Below, one piece after another: positions 1-4,778 of a stretch of DNA of 8,573 bases. Numbering within the stretch: position 1 is the stretch's first letter; each line of letters opens with the position of its first letter. This DNA is from Candidatus Yonathbacteria bacterium (lineage in GTDB: Bacteria; Patescibacteriota; Minisyncoccia; Phycocordibacterales; UBA1550), in NCBI GenBank assembly GCA_003489395.1, contig DNMN01000028.1, positions 22,540 through 31,112 on the forward strand. Reading direction: 5' to 3'. A program made the position numbers and the translations under genes. Below the pieces are notes generated by a model, which saw only the letters and a program-made list of their open reading frames with translations, did not search any database and had not been told where the DNA came from.

Positions 1-24
1 GGCGCTCGTCTCTGTTTTCTTTTG

Positions 25-753
25 CTACTTATTAATCGCCTCAGCCTTTCGCTTCACATAGAGTTCGTGCCCGATAGAGAAAAGGTTGCTTGTGGTCCAG
101 TATAGCGCCACAGCCGCCGAAATAGAGTAGGAGATACCAAACACAATCACAGGCAACATATACCTCATCTGCACATTGAAACTCCTTGCGAAGTCGTCCT
201 TAAATGATGGCTTTGCGCCTGGTTCAGCCGGCGCCATTGCTGGGATGGAAAGCTTGATTTGGTAATACTGTGTAATCGCCGCAAGAAACGCCAAAATCAG
301 GCTCTTTTTTGACAAAACAAGCCCTAAAAACATCATGCTCACCGCGGATGGAAGGTGCACAAATGAGTACAAATGCTCAGCATTAAGGTTTGGCAGACCC
401 TTAAAGAACACAAAGTAAAGCGCAAAAATAATAGGGAGCTGGACCAAAACAAGAAGGCACCCAGAGAACGGATTGATGCCGTGCTCCTTATATAGCTCCA
501 TTGTCTTACGCGCCTGCTCCTGTTTGTTATCTTTGTGTTTTTCTTTGAGCTTCTCAAGATGTGGCGCAAGTGTTCGCATCTTTGCCTGAGACACTACAGA
601 TTTGTGAGAAAGCGGTAAAAGCGCTGTACGCACTACGATAGTGAGTAAAATAATAGCGACACCAACATTCGCCCCGGGAACGGCCGAGAGTATTAAAACA
701 AGTGTATTATAAAGAGGAAGATAAAAAACTGTTGAGAAAATTCCTGGTTCCAT
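25..753 (-). CDS. yidC: YidC/Oxa1-family membrane protein insertase
   Basis: Membrane insertase that inserts and folds inner-membrane proteins, alone or with the Sec translocon. The 242-residue product is only the conserved core. It lacks the large periplasmic domain of the E. coli protein and resembles the short Gram-positive type, but I see no lipobox. Visible parts are a hydrophobic hairpin at about 12-48 with the hydrophilic-groove arginine at R42 (VVRTALLPLS), a charged cytoplasmic coiled region at about 55-92 (KLKEKHKDNKQEQARK), the NPFSGCL turn at 94-100 leading into a membrane segment at about 100-118, another at about 139-165, and a last hydrophobic stretch at about 198-225 (YWTTSNLFS). 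The basic tail fits a cytoplasmic C-terminus. It is last in the rpmH-rnpA-yidD-yidC cluster, the usual order. The ATG at 753 has no clear ribosome binding site. The stop is TAG. Family assignment is firm. Confidence 0.96.
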   Translation of the reverse strand: MEPGIFSTVFYLPLYNTLVLILSAVPGANVGVAIILLTIVVRTALLPLSHKSVVSQAKMRTLAPHLEKLKEKHKDNKQEQARKTMELYKEHGINPFSGCLLVLVQLPIIFALYFVFFKGLPNLNAEHLYSFVHLPSAVSMMFLGLVLSKKSLILAFLAAITQYYQIKLSIPAMAPAEPGAKPSFKDDFARSFNVQMRYMLPVIVFGISYSISAAVALYWTTSNLFSIGHELYVKRKAEAINK

Positions 754-817
754 CTCGCTAGTCTACCGCAAATCCTCACTTATAGGAAGCCTGACAACAC
801 AGGTTCGACCTACGCCC

Positions 818-834
818 CATAGGCGAGGCCTATG
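818..834 (-). other. Perfect hairpin in the yidD-yidC gap
   Basis: A perfect 7-base inverted repeat (CATAGGC / GCCTATG) with a 3-base loop begins four bases after the yidD stop codon in the direction of transcription. No T-run follows on either strand, so it is not an intrinsic terminator. It could stabilise or mark a processing site in the polycistronic mRNA between yidD and yidC. That role is inference. The rest of the 85-base gap shows only a short AGGT-TCG-ACCT stem. Confidence 0.4.
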
Positions 835-838
835 TATA

Positions 839-1069
839 TTAGGAAAGTGGGTCTATGTGGTTCTTTTGCCAAGGGTGGCAACGAAGAATCCTCCTAAAAC
901 CTAAAAAAAGCCCTTTAAATACGCCGTATTTCAATACTGCTTCTTTTGTATACTCGGAACAAGTTGGATAAAAAACACATGTGGTTCCTTTTTTAAGCGA
1001 AAAAATCCCTGTATCCAGTGAAATATACTTTTGATAAAAATTTATGAGAAGAACAACAAAGTTACGCAT
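839..1069 (-). CDS. yidD: YidD membrane protein insertion efficiency factor
   Basis: Small membrane-associated protein that aids YidC-dependent insertion; its exact mechanism is not settled in the literature. The 76-residue product has the family signature CxFxPTCSxY at 31-40 (C31, C37), the following KEAVLKYGVFKG stretch, the FRRILRCHPW block at 58-67 (C64), and the terminal DP near 73-74. The N-terminal FVVLLINFYQKYIS segment is the usual amphipathic, membrane-seeking start. The segment between YIS and the first cysteine (about 18-30) is longer than in typical YidD proteins, where a short SPLL-type turn leads straight into the cysteine motif. The C-terminus is also short, ending just after IDPLS. 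It starts 9 bases after the rnpA stop, so the two are probably co-transcribed. No Shine-Dalgarno sequence is visible. Confidence 0.93.
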   Translation of the reverse strand: MRNFVVLLINFYQKYISLDTGIFSLKKGTTCVFYPTCSEYTKEAVLKYGVFKGLFLGFRRILRCHPWQKNHIDPLS

Positions 1070-1078
1070 ATTTGTTCA

Positions 1079-1411
1079 TTATATAACCTTCGCTTGCTTT
1101 AATGCTTTTTCTATTTCTATATTCAAAACAGAAAACGAGGCTTTTAGGGCGTCTGCTTTGGGGTAAATAACAACGGTTATTGGAGCTTTTATAATCCTAA
1201 AATATGGCTCTAAAAGCTCATAAAACCTTCTCCTCTGCTTATTTCTGACAACAGCGGTCTTGGCTGTCTTCTTTGAAACCACCACAGAAGCGTGGCTTAT
1301 TGTGTTTCCTTTGTAAAAAACAGCCGTAAATAAGGGTAAAAAAACGCGGTTTCCGCGGTCTTTATGGGTAGGGAAGTCTTTTCTGGAGATACGGTTCTTG
1401 CTAGGAAGCAT
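1079..1411 (-). CDS. rnpA: Ribonuclease P protein component
   Basis: Protein subunit of RNase P, which binds the catalytic RNA and helps cleave the 5' leader of pre-tRNA. I chose the ATG at 1411, giving 110 residues beginning MLPSKNRISRKDF, the normal family start. An in-frame TTG at 1453 would add 14 residues, but these are encoded by the inverted-repeat DNA upstream and look unrelated to RnpA. The core shows the hydrophobic strand FLPLFTAVFY (24-33), SVVVSKKTAKTAVVRN (42-57) and the RNA-binding RNR-type helix RNKQRRRFYELL at 56-67. The protein is strongly basic. It sits between rpmH and yidD as in most bacteria. No ribosome binding site is obvious before the ATG. The RNase P RNA gene is not in this window. 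Confidence 0.95.
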   Translation of the reverse strand: MLPSKNRISRKDFPTHKDRGNRVFLPLFTAVFYKGNTISHASVVVSKKTAKTAVVRNKQRRRFYELLEPYFRIIKAPITVVIYPKADALKASFSVLNIEIEKALKQAKVI

Positions 1412-1423
1412 CGGGGTTGAATT

Positions 1424-1498
1424 TAGAATATTGAATTTTGAATATGGGGACAAACACGGGCCCGATTCTACATTCTACCTTCCACATTCAACATTCTA
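1424..1498. repeat. Imperfect inverted repeat in the rpmH-rnpA gap
   Basis: Two 19-base arms, 1424-1442 and 1480-1498, match at 16 of 19 positions when one is reverse-complemented. In RNA made from the minus strand one mismatch becomes a G-U pair. The 37-base middle holds a perfect 8-base palindrome, CGGGCCCG (1457-1464). Within the right half, ACATTCTACC occurs twice exactly (1470-1479 and 1491-1500), 21 bases apart, with a related ACATTCA between. The arms are built from ATTCTA/ATTCAA words. It lies between the rpmH stop and the rnpA start, so it would fold in the leader before rnpA. Function is unknown; it could be an mRNA-processing or attenuation structure, or a small dispersed repeat. 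Confidence 0.7.
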
Positions 1499-1500
1499 CC

Positions 1501-1638
1501 CTAAACCGTAGTTAGGAGTTTGCGACCTTTTTGACGACGCGCCTTCAAAACGTTGCGACCACTCTTTGTAGCTGAACGAACTAGGAATCCGTGGGTTGTT
1601 GCGCGTTTTTTCTTCTTTGGCTGGTATGTTTGTGACAT
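1501..1638 (-). CDS. rpmH: 50S ribosomal protein L34
   Basis: Small, very basic protein of the large ribosomal subunit. I translated it by hand: 45 residues from ATG 1638 to TAG 1501. It begins [18 protein letters not shown] and continues through [20 protein letters not shown]. This is the canonical L34 pattern (YQPKxxKRxxxHGFxxRxxTxxGRxVLxxRRxKGRxxL). The length matches the usual 44-46 residues. It is the first gene of the leftward cluster, divergent from dnaA, the standard arrangement at bacterial origins. No Shine-Dalgarno sequence precedes the ATG. Confidence 0.97.
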   Translation of the reverse strand: MSQTYQPKKKKRATTHGFLVRSATKSGRNVLKARRQKGRKLLTTV

Positions 1639-1653
1639 AATTATGTACTCTAC

Positions 1654-1659
1654 ACTATA
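1654..1659 (-). promoter_or_regulatory. Candidate -10 box of the rpmH promoter
   Basis: On the minus strand TATAGT matches TATAAT at 5 of 6 positions and lies 15 bases upstream of the rpmH ATG. No convincing -35 hexamer is seen. A small palindrome (CTAGA-AAAA-TCTAG, 1663-1676) sits where the spacer would be. Predicted from motif and position only. Confidence 0.35.
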
Positions 1660-1679
1660 TTCCTAGAAAAATCTAGTCC

Positions 1680-1709
1680 TTGTTTTTAAGGGTAATAAAA
1701 GGGTACAAT
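1680..1709 (+). promoter_or_regulatory. Candidate dnaA promoter
   Basis: TACAAT at 1704-1709 is a good -10 hexamer. TTGTTT at 1680-1685 with an 18-base spacer is a weak -35. Transcription would begin near 1716, downstream of the ATG at 1708 that opens the longest dnaA reading frame, which argues against that start. The predicted leader would carry the DnaA boxes at 1723 and 1772. An alternative -10, TATAAT at 1786-1791, would give a very short leader for the ATG at 1816. Confidence 0.4.
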
Positions 1710-1711
1710 GA

Positions 1712-1799
1712 ATTTCCACAGCTTATCCACACCCTATTCACCAACTCATCCACCAACCCTCTTTCATTATTTATTCCACAAGGAATATAATGTGGAAAC
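1712..1799. promoter_or_regulatory. DnaA-box cluster upstream of dnaA
   Basis: The perfect consensus box TTATCCACA lies at 1723-1731 on the plus strand. Three relaxed boxes with one deviation from TTWTNCACA surround it: ATTTCCACA (1712-1720), TATTCCACA (1772-1780) and, on the minus strand, GTTTCCACA (1791-1799). The first two start 11 bases apart, on the same helical face. The position, between the candidate promoter and the favoured dnaA start, fits autoregulation by DnaA. It could also form the upstream half of a bipartite origin like that of Bacillus. Binding is inferred from sequence only. Confidence 0.7.
1780..1784 (+). promoter_or_regulatory. Ribosome binding site deciding the dnaA start
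   Basis: AAGGA lies 7 bases before GTG 1792, an ideal spacing. Neither the upstream ATG (1708) nor the downstream ATG (1816) has a comparable sequence. It is the only clear Shine-Dalgarno motif at a correct distance in the window. Confidence 0.55.
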
Positions 1800-3174
1800 G
1801 AACCCAAACAACCTTATGATAAACAACGCGCAACTTTGGGAAAAAACACTTTTTGAACTAGAAGGGGAGTTGTCTCGCGCAAATTTCAGCACTTGGTTTA
1901 AAAACACCGCAATATTAAAGCAAGACGATGGCGTTGTTATTGTTGGAGTGCCAAATGAGTTTGTGAAAGATTGGCTTCAAAACAAATTTCATAAAACTAT
2001 TTTGCGTTCCCTTCGCAACCTTTCTGAAAATATACGCGGTATAGAATACGCCGTCTGTAAAATAGAAGAACCAAAAATAGAGAAAAAATCTGTTGACCAA
2101 ATAAAAACTGCTCAAGGCGCCGAGCTTCCTTTGAATGATTTATACATAAACAAAGAGGACGGTCTTAATCCCCGCTACACTTTTAATGATTTTATTATTG
2201 GCGCTTTCAACGAGCTTGCTTACGCAGCATCCCAGGCAATTCTAAAAAAAGTTGGCACTAATGTTTACAACCCTTTGTTTATTTACGGCAACACTGGTCT
2301 TGGTAAAACACACCTTATTCAAGCAATTGGAAACCAAGTTAAGAGTCACTACCCAAACAAACGCGTTTTTTACACTACTTCTGAAAAATTTTCAGTAGAT
2401 TATATCAATTCAGTAGGGCAGGGGGCAAAAGCGATGGCTGTTTTTAAAAACAAATATCGTGTTTACGATCTGCTTATTATGGATGACATTCAGTTTCTTT
2501 CTAATAAAGAAAAAACTCAAGAAGAGCTCTTTCATATTTTCAACGAGCTTTATCATAATAATAAACAAATTATTTTCTCCTCTGATAAACACCCAAATTA
2601 TATCCCAGCGCTTGAGGCTCGTTTAAAGAGCCGTTTTAGCGCTGGAATGATTGTTGATATACAAGAACCTGAATACGAATCGCGGTTGGCAATTCTACGC
2701 GCGAAAGCGGAAACACAGAAGTTTTTTCCTCCGGAGGAAATTATTGAATACCTTGCTTCGTCAGTAAACGGAAACATTCGCGAGCTCGAGGGTCTTTTGA
2801 ATGGAATTATTTGCCAATCTGAACTTAAAAACAGAAACCTTACACTAAATGAAATAAAACCATTTATTAAAAACTCCGCGAAGCCTAAAAAACTTTTGTC
2901 TGTAAAAGAGATTGTTAAGGTTGTTTGTGATTTTTACAGCATAGAAGAGTCGTTTGTGTATGAAAAAACCAGAAGAAAAGAGATTTTAAAACCGCGCCAA
3001 ATAGCGATGTTTATTCTTCGCGAAGATTTTAATATCTCTTACCCAACTATTGGGCAGAAACTTGGAGGCCGAGACCACACAACAGTAATGCATTCCTGTG
3101 AGAAAGTGAAGATTGATATTAAAAATGATCTTTCTCTTATGCAAGAGGTGGATCAAATAAGAGCGATGTTTTAA
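1792..3174 (+). CDS. dnaA: Chromosomal replication initiator protein DnaA
   Basis: AAA+ ATPase that binds DnaA boxes, melts the origin and recruits the helicase. I chose GTG 1792 (460 residues) because AAGGA precedes it by 7 bases and because the open frame back to ATG 1708 consists of DnaA-box and promoter DNA. ATG 1816 (452 residues) is the alternative. From GTG 1792, domain I runs from about 14 (LWEKTLFELEGEL, FSTWF) to 92. A short linker follows to about 124. The AAA+ domain has Walker A GNTGLGKTH at 166-174, Walker B LLIMDDIQF at 227-235 and the RLKSRF box at about 277-282. The C-terminal DNA-binding domain carries the signature GGRDHTTVMHS at 425-435. All key motifs are present. It is divergent from rpmH and followed by the AT-rich origin and dnaN. 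DnaA boxes at its promoter suggest autoregulation. Confidence 0.97.
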   Translation: METNPNNLMINNAQLWEKTLFELEGELSRANFSTWFKNTAILKQDDGVVIVGVPNEFVKDWLQNKFHKTILRSLRNLSENIRGIEYAVCKIEEPKIEKKSVDQIKTAQGAELPLNDLYINKEDGLNPRYTFNDFIIGAFNELAYAASQAILKKVGTNVYNPLFIYGNTGLGKTHLIQAIGNQVKSHYPNKRVFYTTSEKFSVDYINSVGQGAKAMAVFKNKYRVYDLLIMDDIQFLSNKEKTQEELFHIFNELYHNNKQIIFSSDKHPNYIPALEARLKSRFSAGMIVDIQEPEYESRLAILRAKAETQKFFPPEEIIEYLASSVNGNIRELEGLLNGIICQSELKNRNLTLNEIKPFIKNSAKPKKLLSVKEIVKVVCDFYSIEESFVYEKTRRKEILKPRQIAMFILREDFNISYPTIGQKLGGRDHTTVMHSCEKVKIDIKNDLSLMQEVDQIRAMF

Positions 3175-3185
3175 TAAAATATATA

Positions 3186-3227
3186 TGTGTATAGATTGTG
3201 TATAAATAAAAATATGTATGTGTATAA
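3186..3227 (-). repeat. Phased array of three reverse DnaA boxes
   Basis: On the minus strand, CTATACACA (3186-3194, one mismatch), TTATACACA (3197-3205) and TTATACACA (3219-3227) match TTWTNCACA. Their starts are 11 and 22 bases apart, so all three face the same side of the helix. No box occupies the empty 11-base slot between the second and third. Confidence 0.7.
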
Positions 3228-3286
3228 CTATTAATAAATAAGTGGTAAAAATTTATGAAAAAAATATATAAACAGTTTTGTAAAAA

Positions 3287-3295
3287 TTATACACA
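3287..3295 (+). promoter_or_regulatory. Forward DnaA box
   Basis: TTATACACA matches the relaxed consensus exactly and has the same core as the two best reverse boxes, but lies on the opposite strand. It is isolated, about 60 bases from the next boxes on either side. Confidence 0.6.
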
Positions 3296-3350
3296 GGAGT
3301 TTGGTTTTATAAATTTAAATATAAGTAGTAAATAAAAAGGTTTTAGTAAG

Positions 3351-3367
3351 TTATCCACTTATCCACA
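3351..3367 (+). promoter_or_regulatory. Overlapping pair of DnaA boxes beside the unwinding tract
   Basis: TTATCCACT (3351-3359, one mismatch) and TTATCCACA (3359-3367, perfect) share one T, so their starts are 8 bases apart. They point toward dnaN and end 4 bases before the TAG/TAA trinucleotide tract. This is the geometry expected for the boxes that load DnaA onto the melting strand. Confidence 0.75.
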
Positions 3368-3371
3368 TATA

Positions 3372-3407
3372 TAGTATTAATAATAAGTATTTATATAATA
3401 ATAGTAA
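3372..3407 (+). repeat. DnaA-trio-like trinucleotide tract
   Basis: Read in steps of three from 3372 the sequence gives TAG TAT TAA TAA TAA (3372-3386), then three non-matching triplets, then TAA TAA TAG TAA (3396-3407) in the same register. Repeated TAG/TAA triplets next to strong DnaA boxes define the DnaA-trio element described in Bacillus subtilis, which guides DnaA onto single-stranded DNA. The high AT content raises the chance of coincidence, and the usual GC-rich spacer after the boxes is absent. Confidence 0.55.
3394..3399 (+). promoter_or_regulatory. Possible dnaN -10 box
   Basis: TATAAT is a perfect -10 hexamer 22 bases upstream of the dnaN ATG. The DNA is so AT-rich that chance matches are expected, and no -35 is evident. 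dnaN could instead be read through from dnaA, since no terminator separates them. Confidence 0.25.
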
Positions 3408-3421
3408 ACAATCAAAATAAT

Positions 3422-4522
3422 ATGAACTTCACTTGTAATAGAGAAACAATTCAAAAATGCATTATGAGCGCTGAAAGGGTTACTGGTAAAAATTCATCTT
3501 TACCAATTCTTAATTCTGTTCTCATAACAACAAATAAAAATTCTCTTATTATAAGAGCAACAAACCTAGAAGTTGGTGTTGAGTTTCAAATCCCCGCAGA
3601 AATAAAAAAAGAAGGCAGTGTTGCTGTTTCCGGTTCCCTTTTTTCAAATATACTTTCAAATATTCCAGACGAGGAAATAATCACTGTTTCTGTAATAGAT
3701 AATGTTTGTAAAATAATCACTAAAACAAAAAATATAACAGTAAAAGGTTTAATTTCAGATGATTTTCCTACAATACCAATTATTACATCCAATGAAAGTT
3801 TTACAATTCAATCACAACTTTTTATTCAAGGAGTGAAATCAGTTATTATGAGTTCAGCTATTTCTGATGTAAAACCAGAAATATCAAGCGTATACATATA
3901 TCAAAAAGAAAAATCTTTGTTCTTTGTGGCAACAGACTCATTTCGCCTAGCAGAGAAAAAAATAAAATATGAAGGAGATAAAATTTCACATGGGGTAATC
4001 ATTCCTTTTAAAAATATTATAGAAATAGTTAAAATTTTTGAGCCTCTTAATGAAAATATTCTTATTAAAATCACAAAAACACAAATTTCATGTGTAAGTA
4101 AATCTGTTTATATAACATCACGCGTTATACAAGGAGTTTACCCTGATTATGAGCAAATTCTTCCTAAAAACAACACTACAGAGGTTGTAATGTTGAAACA
4201 AGATCTTATCAACACACTTAAATTATCAACACTTTTTTCCGATAAATTCAATAAAATTCAGTTTATTATTAACCCACAACAAAAAAAGTGTTCAATTAAC
4301 ACTAAAAATTCAGATATTGGTGAAACAGAGGCAAATTTAACAGTTACTATGTCCGGAGAACCAATAGAAATTTCATTAAACGGAAAGCATTTGTTTGATT
4401 GTTTAAATGTTGTAAACGAAGACAGTATTGTAATACAGTTTAATGGTTCAAATAAACCAGCTGTAATTCGCGGATTAGGTGATCAATCCTTCACATACCT
4501 AACTATGCCACTCACAAAGTAA
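3422..4522 (+). CDS. dnaN: DNA polymerase III subunit beta (sliding clamp)
   Basis: Ring-shaped homodimeric clamp that tethers DNA polymerase III and other replication and repair enzymes to DNA. The 366-residue length is typical of the family. It starts MNFTCNRETIQKCI, with SSLPILNSVLI at about 25-35 as in normal clamps. The ATDSFRLAEKKI motif at about 164-175 marks the middle domain. VYPDYEQILPK (about 240-250) lies near the join to the third domain, and the C-terminus YLTMPLTK matches the conserved clamp end that lines the client-binding pocket. Three domains of about 120 residues fit. The ATG has no Shine-Dalgarno sequence. Base composition is low in GC (two sampled 60-base lines gave 28% and 22%), unlike tyrS, and the protein is rich in Ile, Lys and Asn. 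The next gene begins one base after its stop. Confidence 0.97.
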   Translation: MNFTCNRETIQKCIMSAERVTGKNSSLPILNSVLITTNKNSLIIRATNLEVGVEFQIPAEIKKEGSVAVSGSLFSNILSNIPDEEIITVSVIDNVCKIITKTKNITVKGLISDDFPTIPIITSNESFTIQSQLFIQGVKSVIMSSAISDVKPEISSVYIYQKEKSLFFVATDSFRLAEKKIKYEGDKISHGVIIPFKNIIEIVKIFEPLNENILIKITKTQISCVSKSVYITSRVIQGVYPDYEQILPKNNTTEVVMLKQDLINTLKLSTLFSDKFNKIQFIINPQQKKCSINTKNSDIGETEANLTVTMSGEPIEISLNGKHLFDCLNVVNEDSIVIQFNGSNKPAVIRGLGDQSFTYLTMPLTK

Positions 4523-4523
4523 A

Positions 4524-4778
4524 ATGCTCCAACTAAACCAGCTTTTAGAAAGATTTAAAAACCTCGCAAATACAGAGAAGGTAAAAAAACAACTAATTGT
4601 TGAAATTTTTGAAAGAAACAAAATACCTATAAATATAAACCAAATATCTATATCAAAAAACACTTTATTTATTAAAACTCAACCAATTATAAAAACAGAA
4701 TTACTTCTTAAAAAAGAAATAATTCTGAATGAAATAAGTAAAATTAAAAGTTTGGCTACAGTCTCAAATATTCAATGA
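4524..4778 (+). CDS. Small DUF721/DciA-like protein
   Basis: An 84-residue basic protein, MLQLNQLLERFKNLA through the C-terminal SLATVSNIQ. The second half fits the DUF721 pattern: a segment like ISISKNTLFIKTQPIIKTELLLKKEIILNEISK, where strand, strand and helix end in a short strand. DUF721 includes DciA, which interacts with and helps load the replicative helicase in bacteria lacking DnaC/DnaI. In actinobacteria a DUF721 gene lies in the dnaA-dnaN-recF-DUF721-gyrB cluster, so the position here supports the call. The protein is shorter than typical DciA. The ATG is one base after the dnaN stop, so translational coupling is likely. GC is about 23% by hand count. Its TGA directly abuts the stop of the opposite-strand gene. 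The family call is from pattern and context, without a search. Confidence 0.6.
   Translation: MLQLNQLLERFKNLANTEKVKKQLIVEIFERNKIPININQISISKNTLFIKTQPIIKTELLLKKEIILNEISKIKSLATVSNIQ

Larger units (their letters stand above)
3175..3421. other. Probable origin of replication (oriC), dnaA-dnaN gap
   Basis: This 247-base, very AT-rich interval between dnaA and dnaN has no credible gene. It contains three reverse DnaA boxes (3186-3227), one forward box (3287-3295), two overlapping forward boxes (3351-3367) and an AT-rich trinucleotide tract (3372-3407). This is the standard composition of a bacterial oriC: a box array plus an unwinding region, here on the dnaN side. With the cluster upstream of dnaA it may form a bipartite origin. 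The assignment rests on position and motifs. Genome-wide GC skew cannot be seen from this window. Confidence 0.85.

Noticed and set aside
796..834. GGTTCGACC-like T-arm sequence suggesting a tRNA in the yidD-yidC gap
   Set aside because: The T-stem cannot pair with a 7-base loop, and no acceptor, D or anticodon arms fit on either strand.
1451..1453. TTG 1453 as the rnpA start
   Set aside because: The added 14 residues come from repeat DNA and do not resemble RnpA, whereas ATG 1411 gives the standard N-terminus.
3255..3335. 26-codon frame (MKKIYKQFCKNY...) inside the dnaA-dnaN gap
   Set aside because: It runs through a DnaA box, lies in AT-rich DNA where such frames are expected by chance, and has no ribosome binding site.
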